Source: Azospirillum sp. TSA2s
Lineage (GTDB): Bacteria > Pseudomonadota > Alphaproteobacteria > Azospirillales > Azospirillaceae
NCBI RefSeq assembly: GCF_004923315.1
Contig: NZ_CP039650.1
Span: 992,001 to 1,056,000, forward strand
DNA length: 64,000 nt
Direction: 5' to 3'
Position 1 is the stretch's first letter; each line of letters starts with the position of its first letter. The position numbers and the translations under genes were made by a program. Below the pieces are notes generated by a model that had not been told where the DNA came from, did no database searches, and saw only the letters and a program-made list of their open reading frames with translations. This document shows positions 1 to 7,895 of this stretch, in pieces.

Positions 1-17
1 AGGCGTCCGGAGACACC

Positions 18-1937
18 ATGTCCGCCGGACTCCGCGGTCAGATCATGCAGGGCGTCACGCTCGGGTTCGGAGACGAGTTCAACGCCGCAAGCCGATCCGC
101 CCCCGGCTGGATCGCAAACCTCGTGACCGGCAATGTCCCGCTGTCCGACGTCGGGAAGGCGCTGGGCATCAGCGAGGGGCAGAGCGAACTGAACAAGGCG
201 TACAACGACCGCCTCGCCGCAGAGCGTGCCGACCTGGAGGCGTACCAGCGGGCGCACCCCGTTGCATCCTTGGCCGGGCAGGCTCTCGGGAGCTTGGTCG
301 CTGCCCCGGCCGGAGCCATCAACGCCATGCGCGGCGGGGCAGAGGTTGCCTTGCCCGCGGCGAAGAGTGGCGCGGCTATGGCTGGCGATCTGTTGACGAC
401 GGGCGCGACCATGGGTGCGGTCAGCGGCGCCGGTAATGCGGACGGCGGGCTCTCGGATCGACTCGGCGGAGCGCTTGAGGGGGCGGCCATCGGCGGCACT
501 CTCGGCGTAGCTGTGCCCGCCCTCATCTCTGGCGCCGGCCGCACTCTCGGGTGGGCGGGCTCAGCGCTGGGGCTGCGGAACGCGGACAAGGCGGCTGAGA
601 ACAAGGTTCTCCAGGCACTGGCGCGCGATGGCGTGTCGCTGGACGAACTCCCCGGCCGCTTCACTGCGACCAACAAGCCGCTTGGGTTGCTGGACGTTGG
701 CGGGGAGAACACGCTCGGCCTCGCTCGGACGGCGGCAGGCACCCCCGGCACGGCCCGTCAGGTGGCGGCCGATATGCTCGAAGGGCGGCAGGCTGGACAA
801 GTCGGGCGCCTCGCTGGCGACATCAGGGGCAACGTAGCGCCGCAGGGCTTCCACGACGAGGCAGCCGCCCTGATCGCGAAGCGCAACGCCGACGCAGCGA
901 CGCTCTATCCGGAGGCGATGAGCACCAAGCCGGTATGGTCGGAGCGCATTCAGCAGTTTCTAGACGACCCAATCGCCAAGGGCGGACTGCGGCAGGGGCT
1001 GGAAATCCAGCGGCTGGAGGCGCTTGCCCGTGGGGAGAAGTTCAACCCCCTGGATTACGCCATTACCGGCTTCAACGAGGCAGGAGACCCGATCCTGTCG
1101 GGCGTGCCGAACATGCGGACCCTGAACACCGTCAAGAAGGGGCTCGACAACATCCTTGAGGGCTACCGGGACAGCACCACGGGGCGCCTGGCGCTGGACG
1201 AGCGCGGCCGGGCTGTCGATCAGGTGCGCCGCGCCTTCTTGGGTGAGGTCGACAACCTGAACCCCGACTATGCCGCCGCTCGGCAGGCGTGGGCAGGACC
1301 GACGCAGGCGCGCGACCTGATGCAGCGCGGGCGGGACTTCGCGAAGATGGACGCCCCCGACATTGCCCGAGAGGTGGCGAGCATGTCGGATGCCGACCGA
1401 GAATTCTATCGGATCGGCGTGGCGCAGGCTCTGCGTGACCGGCTGTTCCGGGACACTGCGCAGCCGGGGCAGAATGCGGCGCTCCGCGTGTCCGGTGAGG
1501 GGCTGAATGAGAAGCTGACCGCTGCCCTTGGGAAGGAGAAGGCCGACGCCCTCCTATCCAGCGTGAAGGCTGAAGCCGATATGACCGCCCGGCGCAACTT
1601 CGTCCGTGGCGGCTCTCAGACGGCCAACAAGCAAGCCGACGCGGCAGACATGGCGGTCGACACTGGCGTTCTCCAAAGCCTGCTGCGTGGCGACATCAAG
1701 GGCGCGGCCCTCAACTCCGTAGGCTCTGCCGTCCGTCGCGCCTCTGGCATGACCCCGTCGACCGCCAACAGCCTAGCCGGGCTGCTGTACGAGACGGACC
1801 CGACGATGAACGCCTTCATCCTGTCGCGCCTCCAGCACCGCCTGAACTCCAACATGGCAGCCGAACGCCCCGTTGCGGCCGGCGCTAGAGCCTTTGCCCG
1901 CGCCTCTGGCGTGGCTGTCCCCGGTCTACTGAACTAG
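18..1937 (+). CDS. Large phage virion protein, possibly an ejection protein
   Basis: A 639-residue protein starts at an ATG preceded by GGAG five bases upstream. The N-terminus contains a GVTLGFGDEF stretch, a motif I associate with large virion or DNA-ejection proteins of tailed phages. Residues about 75-180 are rich in Gly and Ala and weakly hydrophobic; the rest is soluble and helical, with many charged residues. It is followed after 10 bases by a small membrane protein and then by lysis-type genes, so it is probably the last large structural gene of a prophage whose earlier genes lie left of the window. The phage assignment is strong from context. The exact role is inference, and no enzymatic motif was seen. 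Confidence 0.7.
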   Translation: MSAGLRGQIMQGVTLGFGDEFNAASRSAPGWIANLVTGNVPLSDVGKALGISEGQSELNKAYNDRLAAERADLEAYQRAHPVASLAGQALGSLVAAPAGAINAMRGGAEVALPAAKSGAAMAGDLLTTGATMGAVSGAGNADGGLSDRLGGALEGAAIGGTLGVAVPALISGAGRTLGWAGSALGLRNADKAAENKVLQALARDGVSLDELPGRFTATNKPLGLLDVGGENTLGLARTAAGTPGTARQVAADMLEGRQAGQVGRLAGDIRGNVAPQGFHDEAAALIAKRNADAATLYPEAMSTKPVWSERIQQFLDDPIAKGGLRQGLEIQRLEALARGEKFNPLDYAITGFNEAGDPILSGVPNMRTLNTVKKGLDNILEGYRDSTTGRLALDERGRAVDQVRRAFLGEVDNLNPDYAAARQAWAGPTQARDLMQRGRDFAKMDAPDIAREVASMSDADREFYRIGVAQALRDRLFRDTAQPGQNAALRVSGEGLNEKLTAALGKEKADALLSSVKAEADMTARRNFVRGGSQTANKQADAADMAVDTGVLQSLLRGDIKGAALNSVGSAVRRASGMTPSTANSLAGLLYETDPTMNAFILSRLQHRLNSNMAAERPVAAGARAFARASGVAVPGLLN

Positions 1938-1947
1938 GAGCCCCATC

Positions 1948-2217
1948 TTGGACCAAGAAACCATCCTGAAGGCGATTGGGGCAGTTGCCGTACCGGCGGC
2001 CGGCTTCCTGTGGTTCGCCATCCGCATGTCTTGGGCAGCGGCGAAGCGTGACGCCCTGGTTGACGGGCTTGCGAAGTCCCTGGACGCCCTCAAGGAGCGT
2101 GTGGACGACCACGACGACCTGAGAGAGCGCTTAGCCCGCATGGAGCAGGGCTTTCACGACCTGAGAAACACCCTCCAACAGTTTCTGACCGCCGTCACCA
2201 AGCGCCCCGTGGAGTAA
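1948..2217 (+). CDS. Small phage membrane/coiled-coil protein
   Basis: An 89-residue protein with a TTG start, chosen because AGGAG lies seven bases upstream, directly after the preceding stop. Residues about 8-28 form one hydrophobic helix. Residues about 40-75 are a charged heptad-like coiled coil (repeated L, E, R and D spacing around ERLARMEQGFHDL). A single N-terminal membrane helix plus a coiled coil, next to lysis genes, fits a holin accessory or spanin-like protein, but the family was not recognised. It sits in an operon with the flanking phage genes. Confidence 0.6.
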   Translation: MDQETILKAIGAVAVPAAGFLWFAIRMSWAAAKRDALVDGLAKSLDALKERVDDHDDLRERLARMEQGFHDLRNTLQQFLTAVTKRPVE

Positions 2218-2227
2218 GGATCGCAGC

Positions 2228-2680
2228 ATGACCGTCACCACCCTGGAAAAGCTCCCCCGTGGCATCCGGAACAACAACCCCGGCAACCTGCGGCATGGAG
2301 ATGACTGGCAGGGGCTGTCCGACCGGCAGCCCGACACCGCGTTCTGCACCTTCGATGACCCCGTGTACGGCCTGCGGGCCATGATGCGGACGCTGCTGTC
2401 GTACCGGAACAAGCACGGGCTCCGCACGATCCGGCAGGCCATCGGCCGATGGGCTCCACCGAACGAAAACGATACCGACGCCTATGTCCAATCTGTGGCG
2501 CGACGTTGCGGCGTGGACCCGGACGCCGCGGTCAACTGGTCCGAGCCAGTGATGATGGTCAGCATCACGCGCGCCATCGTGACGCACGAAAACGGCCGGG
2601 CTCCGGCAGGCCGCCCGGCAGATTGGTACGAGCCCGCCATCTACAGCAAGGCCGCGCGTCTCGCTCTCGGCGCCGGTTGA
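2228..2680 (+). CDS. P5-like phage structural/lytic protein
   Basis: A 150-residue soluble protein with an ATG start behind AAGGA. The N-terminal GIRNNNPGNLR motif (about residues 12-22) is the hallmark of a group of phage and prophage proteins annotated as structural protein P5 or virion-associated peptidoglycan hydrolase. A downstream YGLRAMMRTLLSYRNKHGL segment and a later HENG motif agree with a muramidase-like helical fold. No signal peptide is seen, so export would rely on the adjacent holin. The lytic function is inferred from the family and from placement between a coiled-coil membrane protein and the holin; catalytic residues cannot be assigned confidently. Confidence 0.7.
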   Translation: MTVTTLEKLPRGIRNNNPGNLRHGDDWQGLSDRQPDTAFCTFDDPVYGLRAMMRTLLSYRNKHGLRTIRQAIGRWAPPNENDTDAYVQSVARRCGVDPDAAVNWSEPVMMVSITRAIVTHENGRAPAGRPADWYEPAIYSKAARLALGAG

Positions 2681-2840
2681 TGGCCAGAGCGGCACAATCA
2701 TCGGTTGACGATGCGCCGCGGTGGTCTTTTGCGCTTCGACCAGCGATCTAGTCAACATTTTCAACGTTTTAGGTTGGCGACTCCACGACACGTCGACCAG
2801 CACTAACGGTTGCATATATCCGCAAATTGGAGGCAGGATC

Positions 2841-3248
2841 ATGGCCGTAGCTATCCCGCTCATCACCGCGCTTACCCCCCTCATCTCCGACCTGATCGAC
2901 CGCATCCCCGATCCGGACGCCAAGGCCAAGGCAGCGGCTGAAGCCAACGCCAAGTTGGTGGGCATGCTCCAGGCTGGCGACACGGCGCAGCTTCAGGTGA
3001 ACGCCGCAGAGGCCACCAACCCGTCTGTGTTCGTCTCGGGCTGGCGGCCGGCTGTCGGGTGGGTCTGCGTGCTCGGGCTGTTCGTCCAGGCAGTCGGCTA
3101 CCCGCTGATGGGCTGGGGGCTGTCGATCTGGTCCCCCGGCACGCCCATGCCGCAGATCGACACCGACACGCTAATGGGGCTACTGGTGCCGCTGTTGGGC
3201 TTGGGGGCGTACCGGACCTTTGAGAAGGTCAAGGGCGTGTCCCGGTAG
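2841..3248 (+). CDS. Phage/GTA-type holin with three membrane helices
   Basis: A 135-residue protein starting at the ATG preceded by GGAGGCAGG; the upstream open frame from 2721 lacks a ribosome site and is ignored. The N-terminal half is amphipathic, with an Ala/Lys-rich helix. The segment SVFVSGWRPAVGWVCVLGLF opens the hydrophobic C-terminal half, which ends in a charged tail. The W-RP-VGW pattern is characteristic of the GTA_holin_3TM family, which permeabilises the inner membrane at lysis. It closes the structural/lysis operon: the next 500 bases are non-coding and AT-rich. Family assignment is confident; timing of expression is inference. Confidence 0.8.
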   Translation: MAVAIPLITALTPLISDLIDRIPDPDAKAKAAAEANAKLVGMLQAGDTAQLQVNAAEATNPSVFVSGWRPAVGWVCVLGLFVQAVGYPLMGWGLSIWSPGTPMPQIDTDTLMGLLVPLLGLGAYRTFEKVKGVSR

Positions 3249-3778
3249 GTGTCATGGGGGCTGTCCCTGTTGGTTCACCGAATGTTCTTCGGGGCAGCCC
3301 GTCGCCTCACCTAGCGGACCTGACCAGAGACGGTAAAGGGGTGTTCTGGCCGGGGAGAGGCAAGGATAGGGAACTCAGAAGCCCTTACCCTCCCTCTGGC
3401 ACAGACCTAACGCTCACGCAGGTTGACTGTATGGTGAAGAACGCGCGTAGCAGTGCCCGTGCCAACACCCCATGTCAATACCCTAAATTAAAATTACGCT
3501 ATATCAATGGCTTACTGGGCATTTTTCAGCCCTATCAATTTAGTTTCATTTGAAATCGTAGCCGACAGCTGTCCTAAATAGGTCAGCATCGCTGCCATAT
3601 ATGCCATACACAATTTTGCCTGATGCGCCTATCGCCGAATTATCTTCGGCAATTCAACCATTAAGCCGAACAAAAATCACGATACGTCAGCATTGCTGTC
3701 CTATTATAGCGACAACACAAGGGGCCTCCGCAGTCTCCCGCGAACGGCCCCTTGGTATCGCCAGCCGATAATAAGGCG
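3249..3778. other. AT-rich prophage intergenic region without a convincing gene
   Basis: About 530 bases, clearly lower in G+C than the rest of the window, especially 3480-3720. A 99-codon open frame here (3254-3553) has no good ribosome site, atypical composition and no recognisable domain. The region contains three related short motifs (3568, 3591 and 3695) and ends in a hairpin (3719-3753). It separates the rightward structural genes from a leftward early-type operon. Confidence 0.5.
3719..3753 (-). terminator. Hairpin at the end of the leftward prophage operon
   Basis: AAGGGGCC at 3719-3726 pairs with GGCCCCTT at 3746-3753. It lies 26 bases beyond the stop of the leftward gene 3779-4219. 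On the minus strand the stem is followed by GTGTTGT, a weak U-tract. It may also stop rightward transcription from the holin operon. Confidence 0.5.
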
Positions 3779-4219
3779 TCAGTCTTCGGGGCCGCCCCCA
3801 AGGTCTATAGTGGCGTCCGTCCCCTCCATGTGGATGGGGGTTCCGCTGGCATTGATGATCAGAAAATCCAAGCCGCCGATTTCACCTTGCTCAATGTACC
3901 CGTTGCAAACGTCATCCACGCATTCAGGAAGCGTAGCCATCAACCATTCATGTATCGATGCCGGCCAGCAATCCGCACATGAAGTAGCTGCCTGATCACG
4001 GAAATGCATCTTCAGAAGATCAACCACCTCTCCCGCCAGACGTTCGGCATCATCCTCAATGGTGTCTTGGTTGAAGAGCTTTTCATCTCTGGCGCTAAAC
4101 CCGCGCTTCTCGATCTCAGAGAGTATCCAATCCATCATAGAGTTGCGGATTGAGCGCTCAGCCCGGCGGCTCAGCGATAGCTCAATGCCGCAATCGTCAG
4201 GAGTAATCTTCATTGCCAT
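3779..4219 (-). CDS. Hypothetical prophage protein
   Basis: A 146-residue acidic, soluble protein. The ATG at 4219 is chosen because AGGTGG lies six bases upstream; a GTG at 4228 would add three residues. It is helical in its first two thirds (SLSRRAERSIRNSMMDWILSE resembles a short DNA- or partner-binding helix) and ends with an acidic Gly-rich tail. Three Cys residues cluster around CADCW and PECVDDVC, without a clear metal site. It is probably the last gene of the leftward cascade that begins near 5928, with a hairpin behind it. No family was recognised. Confidence 0.6.
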   Translation of the reverse strand: MAMKITPDDCGIELSLSRRAERSIRNSMMDWILSEIEKRGFSARDEKLFNQDTIEDDAERLAGEVVDLLKMHFRDQAATSCADCWPASIHEWLMATLPECVDDVCNGYIEQGEIGGLDFLIINASGTPIHMEGTDATIDLGGGPED

Positions 4220-4246
4220 CTCTGCCACCTACTTACGGTAATGCCG

Positions 4247-4423
4247 TCACGATACAAGGCCGGGATGCGCCTCGCCATCCCCCATCGGTCGATAGGGGCG
4301 CGGCTTCCGGCCGGCGGCGATGTCTTCCGCAGCGGCCAAGAAGGCGGTGCGGAAATCAGAGTCGAAGGAGCGGGACAGCACGATCCAAGCGCGCTCTTCC
4401 TCCGTGATGCTCGGGCGGCTCAT
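4247..4423 (-). CDS. Small hypothetical prophage protein
   Basis: 58 residues, starting MSRPSITEEERAW, with a strong GGGGGAG ribosome site inside the end of the preceding gene. The start codon overlaps the stop of gene 4420-4557 (ATGA), indicating translational coupling. The protein is charged, with one predicted helix (DFRTAFLAAAEDI). No family was recognised. It is missed if only the longer frame to 4567 is considered; that extension overlaps the better small gene and has no ribosome site. Confidence 0.6.
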   Translation of the reverse strand: MSRPSITEEERAWIVLSRSFDSDFRTAFLAAAEDIAAGRKPRPYRPMGDGEAHPGLVS

Positions 4424-4557
4424 TTCTCCCCCTTCGCTTTCTGACGGGAGGCAAGCACCGCAGACCGGCGGACAGCCTTCCACAGCCGGGCGCGGAGTTC
4501 GTCCAGTGCGCTGTCGATCTCCGCCGCGATGGCGTCCAGGGTTTCCGATCTGGTCAT
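4420..4557 (-). CDS. Very small hypothetical prophage protein
   Basis: A 45-residue reading frame, starting MTRSETLDAIAAEID and ending KAKGEK, nested exactly between two genes by ATGA overlaps on both sides (4554-4557 with the upstream gene, 4420-4423 with the downstream gene). It is an amphipathic basic helix of unknown function. Support comes from the overlap geometry, from the ribosome site of the next gene lying inside its last codons, and from GC-rich third positions. No homologue was recognised. Confidence 0.5.
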   Translation of the reverse strand: MTRSETLDAIAAEIDSALDELRARLWKAVRRSAVLASRQKAKGEK

Positions 4558-5393
4558 GCCACGGCACTCCGCATGTAGGCGTCCAGTTTCGGGAAGGGCG
4601 GGATCAGTGCTGCGGCTTCGCTCAGCAGACCGCGCTCCATCTCATGCACCATCCGAATAATGAACTGATCGACAGTGTCCAATTCCTCAATAGCGCTTTC
4701 GCTATGCTCTGATTTAATGTAAGCGAACATCTTGAGCCTGATGAGCATGCCCACCGAAGAATTATGCGGCGTTTCGATGATCGGCCACTTCAATTCATAG
4801 CTGATGTTCAGGACGTCTTCTTCTTCCTTCTGCAATTCCGGAAGGCCGGCCTTCTTTTCCCAACGGCGTTGAATGGTCCATTGCCTTGCGTGCTCAAGAA
4901 GCCGCGCCACCCCCCGCTCTTGTTCCGCGATGACGTCTGGAGATGCGTGCGCCGCGACGCGGGCCTTCAGCAGCTCTTCGCTCAGCCCTGCGCCCATCCA
5001 TTCGCGGAGCGCATTGGCGGGATAGTTCTCTTCAATCCAGCGCCCGACAGCCTCATAGACGAGCTTCTTGTTGAGCGCCTTGACGTCATCCTCAAGCGGC
5101 CGGCGCGGGAAGTCATCGGGCACCGAGTGCCGCCTCCGGATCGCGGGCCTCCACTCGGGCGCGAACTCACGGACACCATTTTTGCCGACGCCGCCCCATC
5201 GTACCCACTCGGGCATTTTGGCGATGGCCGCCCTTTTGCGTTCGGAGATGTCCGCAAGACGATCCTCAATTTCGATGTACGCGCGCCAGAGCGAAAGGAG
5301 GTGGTCATCCTCCGTGGCCTGGACGGGAGCCCCGGCGATGGGAGCGAACAGGACGGCGGCAGCGCCACCCTTGAGAAGAGAACGCCTGTCCAT
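4554..5393 (-). CDS. Hypothetical prophage protein with Tat-like signal
   Basis: 279 residues beginning MDRRSLLKGGAAAVLFAPIA: a twin-arginine motif (RRSLLKG), a hydrophobic stretch and a likely cleavage region around residues 22-27 (PVQA). This predicts export by the Tat pathway, unusual for a prophage early-type gene. The mature part is helical and charged, with Trp-rich segments (EWVRWGG, RQWTIQRRW). GGAGGGG lies just upstream, inside the end of the previous gene, three bases away. It shares an ATGA overlap with the next small gene. The function is unknown. Confidence 0.65.
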   Translation of the reverse strand: MDRRSLLKGGAAAVLFAPIAGAPVQATEDDHLLSLWRAYIEIEDRLADISERKRAAIAKMPEWVRWGGVGKNGVREFAPEWRPAIRRRHSVPDDFPRRPLEDDVKALNKKLVYEAVGRWIEENYPANALREWMGAGLSEELLKARVAAHASPDVIAEQERGVARLLEHARQWTIQRRWEKKAGLPELQKEEEDVLNISYELKWPIIETPHNSSVGMLIRLKMFAYIKSEHSESAIEELDTVDQFIIRMVHEMERGLLSEAAALIPPFPKLDAYMRSAVA

Positions 5394-5396
5394 ATT

Positions 5397-5624
5397 TCAC
5401 CCCTCCATCTTCATGACGGCGCGCACCGTCGGCATGTGCTGTTCCACGTTCAGCGCGATCATCGAGCGCTCAACCAAGGGCCAATCGTCATCCGTCAGCC
5501 CGCGAAGGAGGTTGAGAAGGTGCGGGCGCTGGTCCGCCGTCATCCGCTGGTACACGGCCATGATGATGGCGTCTGCGTCGGACATCAGAACCTTCTGTGC
5601 GGGCATGGGCTGGGGCTCAAGCAT
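5397..5624 (-). CDS. Hypothetical prophage protein
   Basis: 75 residues. The start at 5624 is chosen because GGAGG lies six bases upstream; an ATG at 5639 would add five residues. The sequence is a compact helical domain (TADQRPHLLNLLRGLTDDDW) with no membrane segment. It overlaps the 3' end of the preceding gene by eight bases and is followed after three bases by the Tat-signal protein. No family was recognised. Confidence 0.6.
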   Translation of the reverse strand: MLEPQPMPAQKVLMSDADAIIMAVYQRMTADQRPHLLNLLRGLTDDDWPLVERSMIALNVEQHMPTVRAVMKMEG

Positions 5625-5928
5625 GGGCCGCCTCCGCATCCGGCAGGTGGTCCAGCTCGCCGCGGTCTTCTTCCGGCTCCATGTCCGGATCGGCGTCCAT
5701 GCAGTCCAACACGGTCAACAGCGCGTCGACGGTGCGTTCAATCAGCCGGCGGCAGTGGGGAGGGGCCTTGCCGAACGTCTCTGCGGCGTCCAGGGCTTCC
5801 CGGAGCGCTTCAGGCAGGGAGGGCGCGCGTTCCACGACGCGCAAAGCGGGAGAGATTTTGTGTCCCACACGTTGAACAGCTATTGCGCCGTTCGATTGCG
5901 GGGCTATACTGAGGACGAGTTTAGGCAT
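5617..5928 (-). CDS. Hypothetical first gene of leftward prophage operon
   Basis: 103 residues. The ATG at 5928 is preferred because GGAG lies nine bases upstream; the ATG at 5937 would sit directly on that site. The N-terminus is beta-like (MPKLVLSIAPQ) and the C-terminus very acidic (DADPDMEPEEDRGELDHLPD). It contains an SLPEALREALDAAE helix. It is the promoter-proximal gene of a six-gene leftward operon running to 3779 and is divergent from the XRE regulator at 6174, the typical layout of a phage control region. No family was recognised. Confidence 0.55.
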   Translation of the reverse strand: MPKLVLSIAPQSNGAIAVQRVGHKISPALRVVERAPSLPEALREALDAAETFGKAPPHCRRLIERTVDALLTVLDCMDADPDMEPEEDRGELDHLPDAEAAHA

Positions 5929-6120
5929 TGCCGTCATCTCCACGAAAGATGGGCGGTAAGTCAGGGGCCGGTTGAGCGCTGCAACGCTCGCCGGCCCTAC
6001 TCATTTGCGGGGAGTGAGCCCCGCGACTCGGGGATCAGACGTCGCTGCGTCTGCTGCCGATCACGCTTTTCATGTCTCAACCTTTCGGGGGAAGTCACCC
6101 ACGAGTGGGTGGAAACCAAC

Positions 6121-6137
6121 CATACATCCGAGGTATG
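6121..6137. promoter_or_regulatory. Candidate operator dyad upstream of XRE regulator
   Basis: CATAC, seven bases, GTATG. It lies 37 bases before the start codon of the XRE gene, in the divergent control region 5929-6173. The position suits autoregulation, but binding is inference. Confidence 0.3.
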
Positions 6138-6173
6138 CTTGCCGCAATAGTTTGAATTGCCCCAAGGTGCCAG

Positions 6174-6446
6174 ATGACAGCGACCCTCTGTGACATTGGC
6201 AGCATGACTCCCGAACAGCTCCGCATGGCCCGAGCCGCCCTTGACTGGTCGGCTGAACGCTTGGCCAACGAATGCGGCATTGGCGTTAACACCGTGCGCC
6301 GAATTGAGAAGGGGCGCGGTGCGCTGTACGAGACGATCCAGAAGCTCCAGAAGACCCTTGAGGCGGCTGGCGTCGAGTTCATCGGCGAAGGGGAGTATCG
6401 GGGCGACGGCGGGCCGGGCGTGCGCCTGCGCAAAGGGGTTATCTAA
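6174..6446 (+). CDS. XRE-family helix-turn-helix regulator
   Basis: A 90-residue DNA-binding protein. Residues about 11-65 are a Cro/C1-type helix-turn-helix: MTPEQLRMARAALDWSAERL, then LANECGIGVNTVRRIEKG as the recognition unit. The C-terminal part (LEAAGVEFIGEGE-RGDGGPGVRL) is the standard tail of short XRE regulators, which assign the ligand-free repressor type. AGGTG lies just before the ATG. It is divergent from the leftward operon 3779-5928 and probably controls it and itself. Whether it is the lysogeny repressor cannot be decided, because the left part of the prophage is not in the window. Confidence 0.85.
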   Translation: MTATLCDIGSMTPEQLRMARAALDWSAERLANECGIGVNTVRRIEKGRGALYETIQKLQKTLEAAGVEFIGEGEYRGDGGPGVRLRKGVI

Positions 6447-6529
6447 GCCTCGACAGCCGACGATTGCCGTTTCATGCTGCCACGGTTGCGTTGAGCGATG
6501 GACGCTCGCGCGTGTCCGGGGTCTGAACC

Positions 6530-7228
6530 ATGATGCTGCGACTTCCATTCCTGATCGGGGCTCTAGCCCTGTCTCTGGCCGGCTGCCAGACCACTAAGGG
6601 GCCGACGGAGACAACTATCCAAGCAGCCATGGCGAAGATGCCGGAACAGTGCCCATTGCGCGCAGAGTTGCCCACTCCTGTGTATTCAGTAGATCATTCA
6701 AATGCACCTGTGAACGGTCCGGGCGCGTTCGACTTCGCTGTAATGTCCGGTGCAAATGGAAGTGCGTTTATGATCCGCTGTTCATGCGGCGATGCTTTCG
6801 ATATGTCCAAGATTGACGCCATCAGGGCACAAAGTATGCGCCGCATGGTAGTGGATATGGACGGGTGGACGCTTGACGATCTGAAGTTCTTTGACGATGG
6901 GCCGACGAAGCGTTCTGACGATATATCGTACAGAGATGATTACACTGGCTCCCGCGTGCGCAAGGCGATCAGCTACTATGGCGGCCATTGTGTGCAGTCG
7001 GTTGAGGGCATGGGCCTCAAGACTGACCTTGCCCGTATCGACGCATTCATGAAGTCGATACGGGATGTCCGGAAGCCGCAGCAACCCTCCACGGTAACGG
7101 CCCCCACCTCGGGCACTGGCCGCACACCGGCCGACCGACTCCGCGATCTGCAGGCGCTGCGGGATCAGGGCCTCATCACCCCGGCGGAGTACGAGCAAAA
7201 GCGGGCGGTTATCGTGGGGGCGCTGTAG
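6530..7228 (+). CDS. Lipoprotein with C-terminal SHOCT domain
   Basis: 232 residues. The N-terminus is a lipoprotein signal with lipobox LAGC near residue 19. The middle region has two further Cys (RCSCG) and no recognised fold. After a Pro/Thr-rich linker, the last 30 residues (RLRDLQALRDQGLITPAEYE and onward) are a SHOCT domain, a short oligomerisation module common in prophage and cell-envelope proteins. It follows the XRE gene in the same direction. A cargo (moron) role at the cell envelope is inferred from position; the biochemical function is unknown. Confidence 0.75.
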   Translation: MMLRLPFLIGALALSLAGCQTTKGPTETTIQAAMAKMPEQCPLRAELPTPVYSVDHSNAPVNGPGAFDFAVMSGANGSAFMIRCSCGDAFDMSKIDAIRAQSMRRMVVDMDGWTLDDLKFFDDGPTKRSDDISYRDDYTGSRVRKAISYYGGHCVQSVEGMGLKTDLARIDAFMKSIRDVRKPQQPSTVTAPTSGTGRTPADRLRDLQALRDQGLITPAEYEQKRAVIVGAL

Positions 7229-7327
7229 GGGGGGGGGAGAACGAAATAAACAAAAAACGCCAAATCATCGATCTGCCAAGCATCAACCGACGCATAGCGA
7301 GCGTTGCCATCAATATAGGAAACTTGA

Positions 7328-7828
7328 ATGTTCTGGTATTTCATGGCAGGAAAACTGATATCGAACTTTGCTGAGAGCTTTGTGGACAACGTTATAAGAG
7401 ATACTGTTTACCCCGTCCCTGGGAGTGTGGTCTACTGCGAGTTGACGTTTGGGCTGTGCGAGCATAGCGGCATTTATATAGGTGGCGATGAAATCGTCCA
7501 TCTTGATGGCTCTGGCTACATTGAACGTGTATCGTCCAAAGAATTCTTGGAGCGTCTCAAGGGGTTAAATACTGCGATAAGCATATATGTTTCATGTGAA
7601 GACAAGGCTCCAGCCCGGAGTTCGATGGCTGTTGGACGTGCAAAGGAAATGGTCGGTCATAAAAGGGCCTACAATGTTATTTTGGACAACTGTCATCAGT
7701 TTACGTCCGGGTGCCTAACTGGCAACTTTAATAACACCGACAACTTCCTGTGGATGTTGAAGGACACAGCTCGGAGGGAGATCGGTGCGAACTCGTGGAG
7801 AGTATGGAACCGCCCGCCGGTAGGTTAG
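7328..7828 (+). CDS. LRAT-like permuted papain-fold protein
   Basis: 166 residues with an AGGAAA ribosome site. The domain starts at about residue 30 with PGSVVYCEL, the entry strand of NlpC/P60-like enzymes. A CEHSGIYIGGDEIVHLDG stretch follows, carrying the two His residues typical of the LRAT family, and then the NCHQF motif near residue 121, equivalent to the NCEHF catalytic cysteine motif. All three expected catalytic residues are therefore present. LRAT-like bacterial proteins act as acyltransferases or thiol hydrolases. The gene is poorer in G+C and uses more A/T-ending codons than its neighbours, so it was probably acquired recently as prophage cargo. The substrate is unknown. Confidence 0.75.
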   Translation: MFWYFMAGKLISNFAESFVDNVIRDTVYPVPGSVVYCELTFGLCEHSGIYIGGDEIVHLDGSGYIERVSSKEFLERLKGLNTAISIYVSCEDKAPARSSMAVGRAKEMVGHKRAYNVILDNCHQFTSGCLTGNFNNTDNFLWMLKDTARREIGANSWRVWNRPPVG

Positions 7829-7895
7829 CCAGTTATGGAATGCTGGCAGAGGAGTAGCCTCTGCACTCTCTGCCGGCCAGTCTCTGCGCATCTTC

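Noticed and set aside
3254..3553. 99-codon open frame in the prophage gap
   Set aside because: No convincing ribosome site, no domain, and it runs into AT-rich sequence with regulatory-looking motifs.
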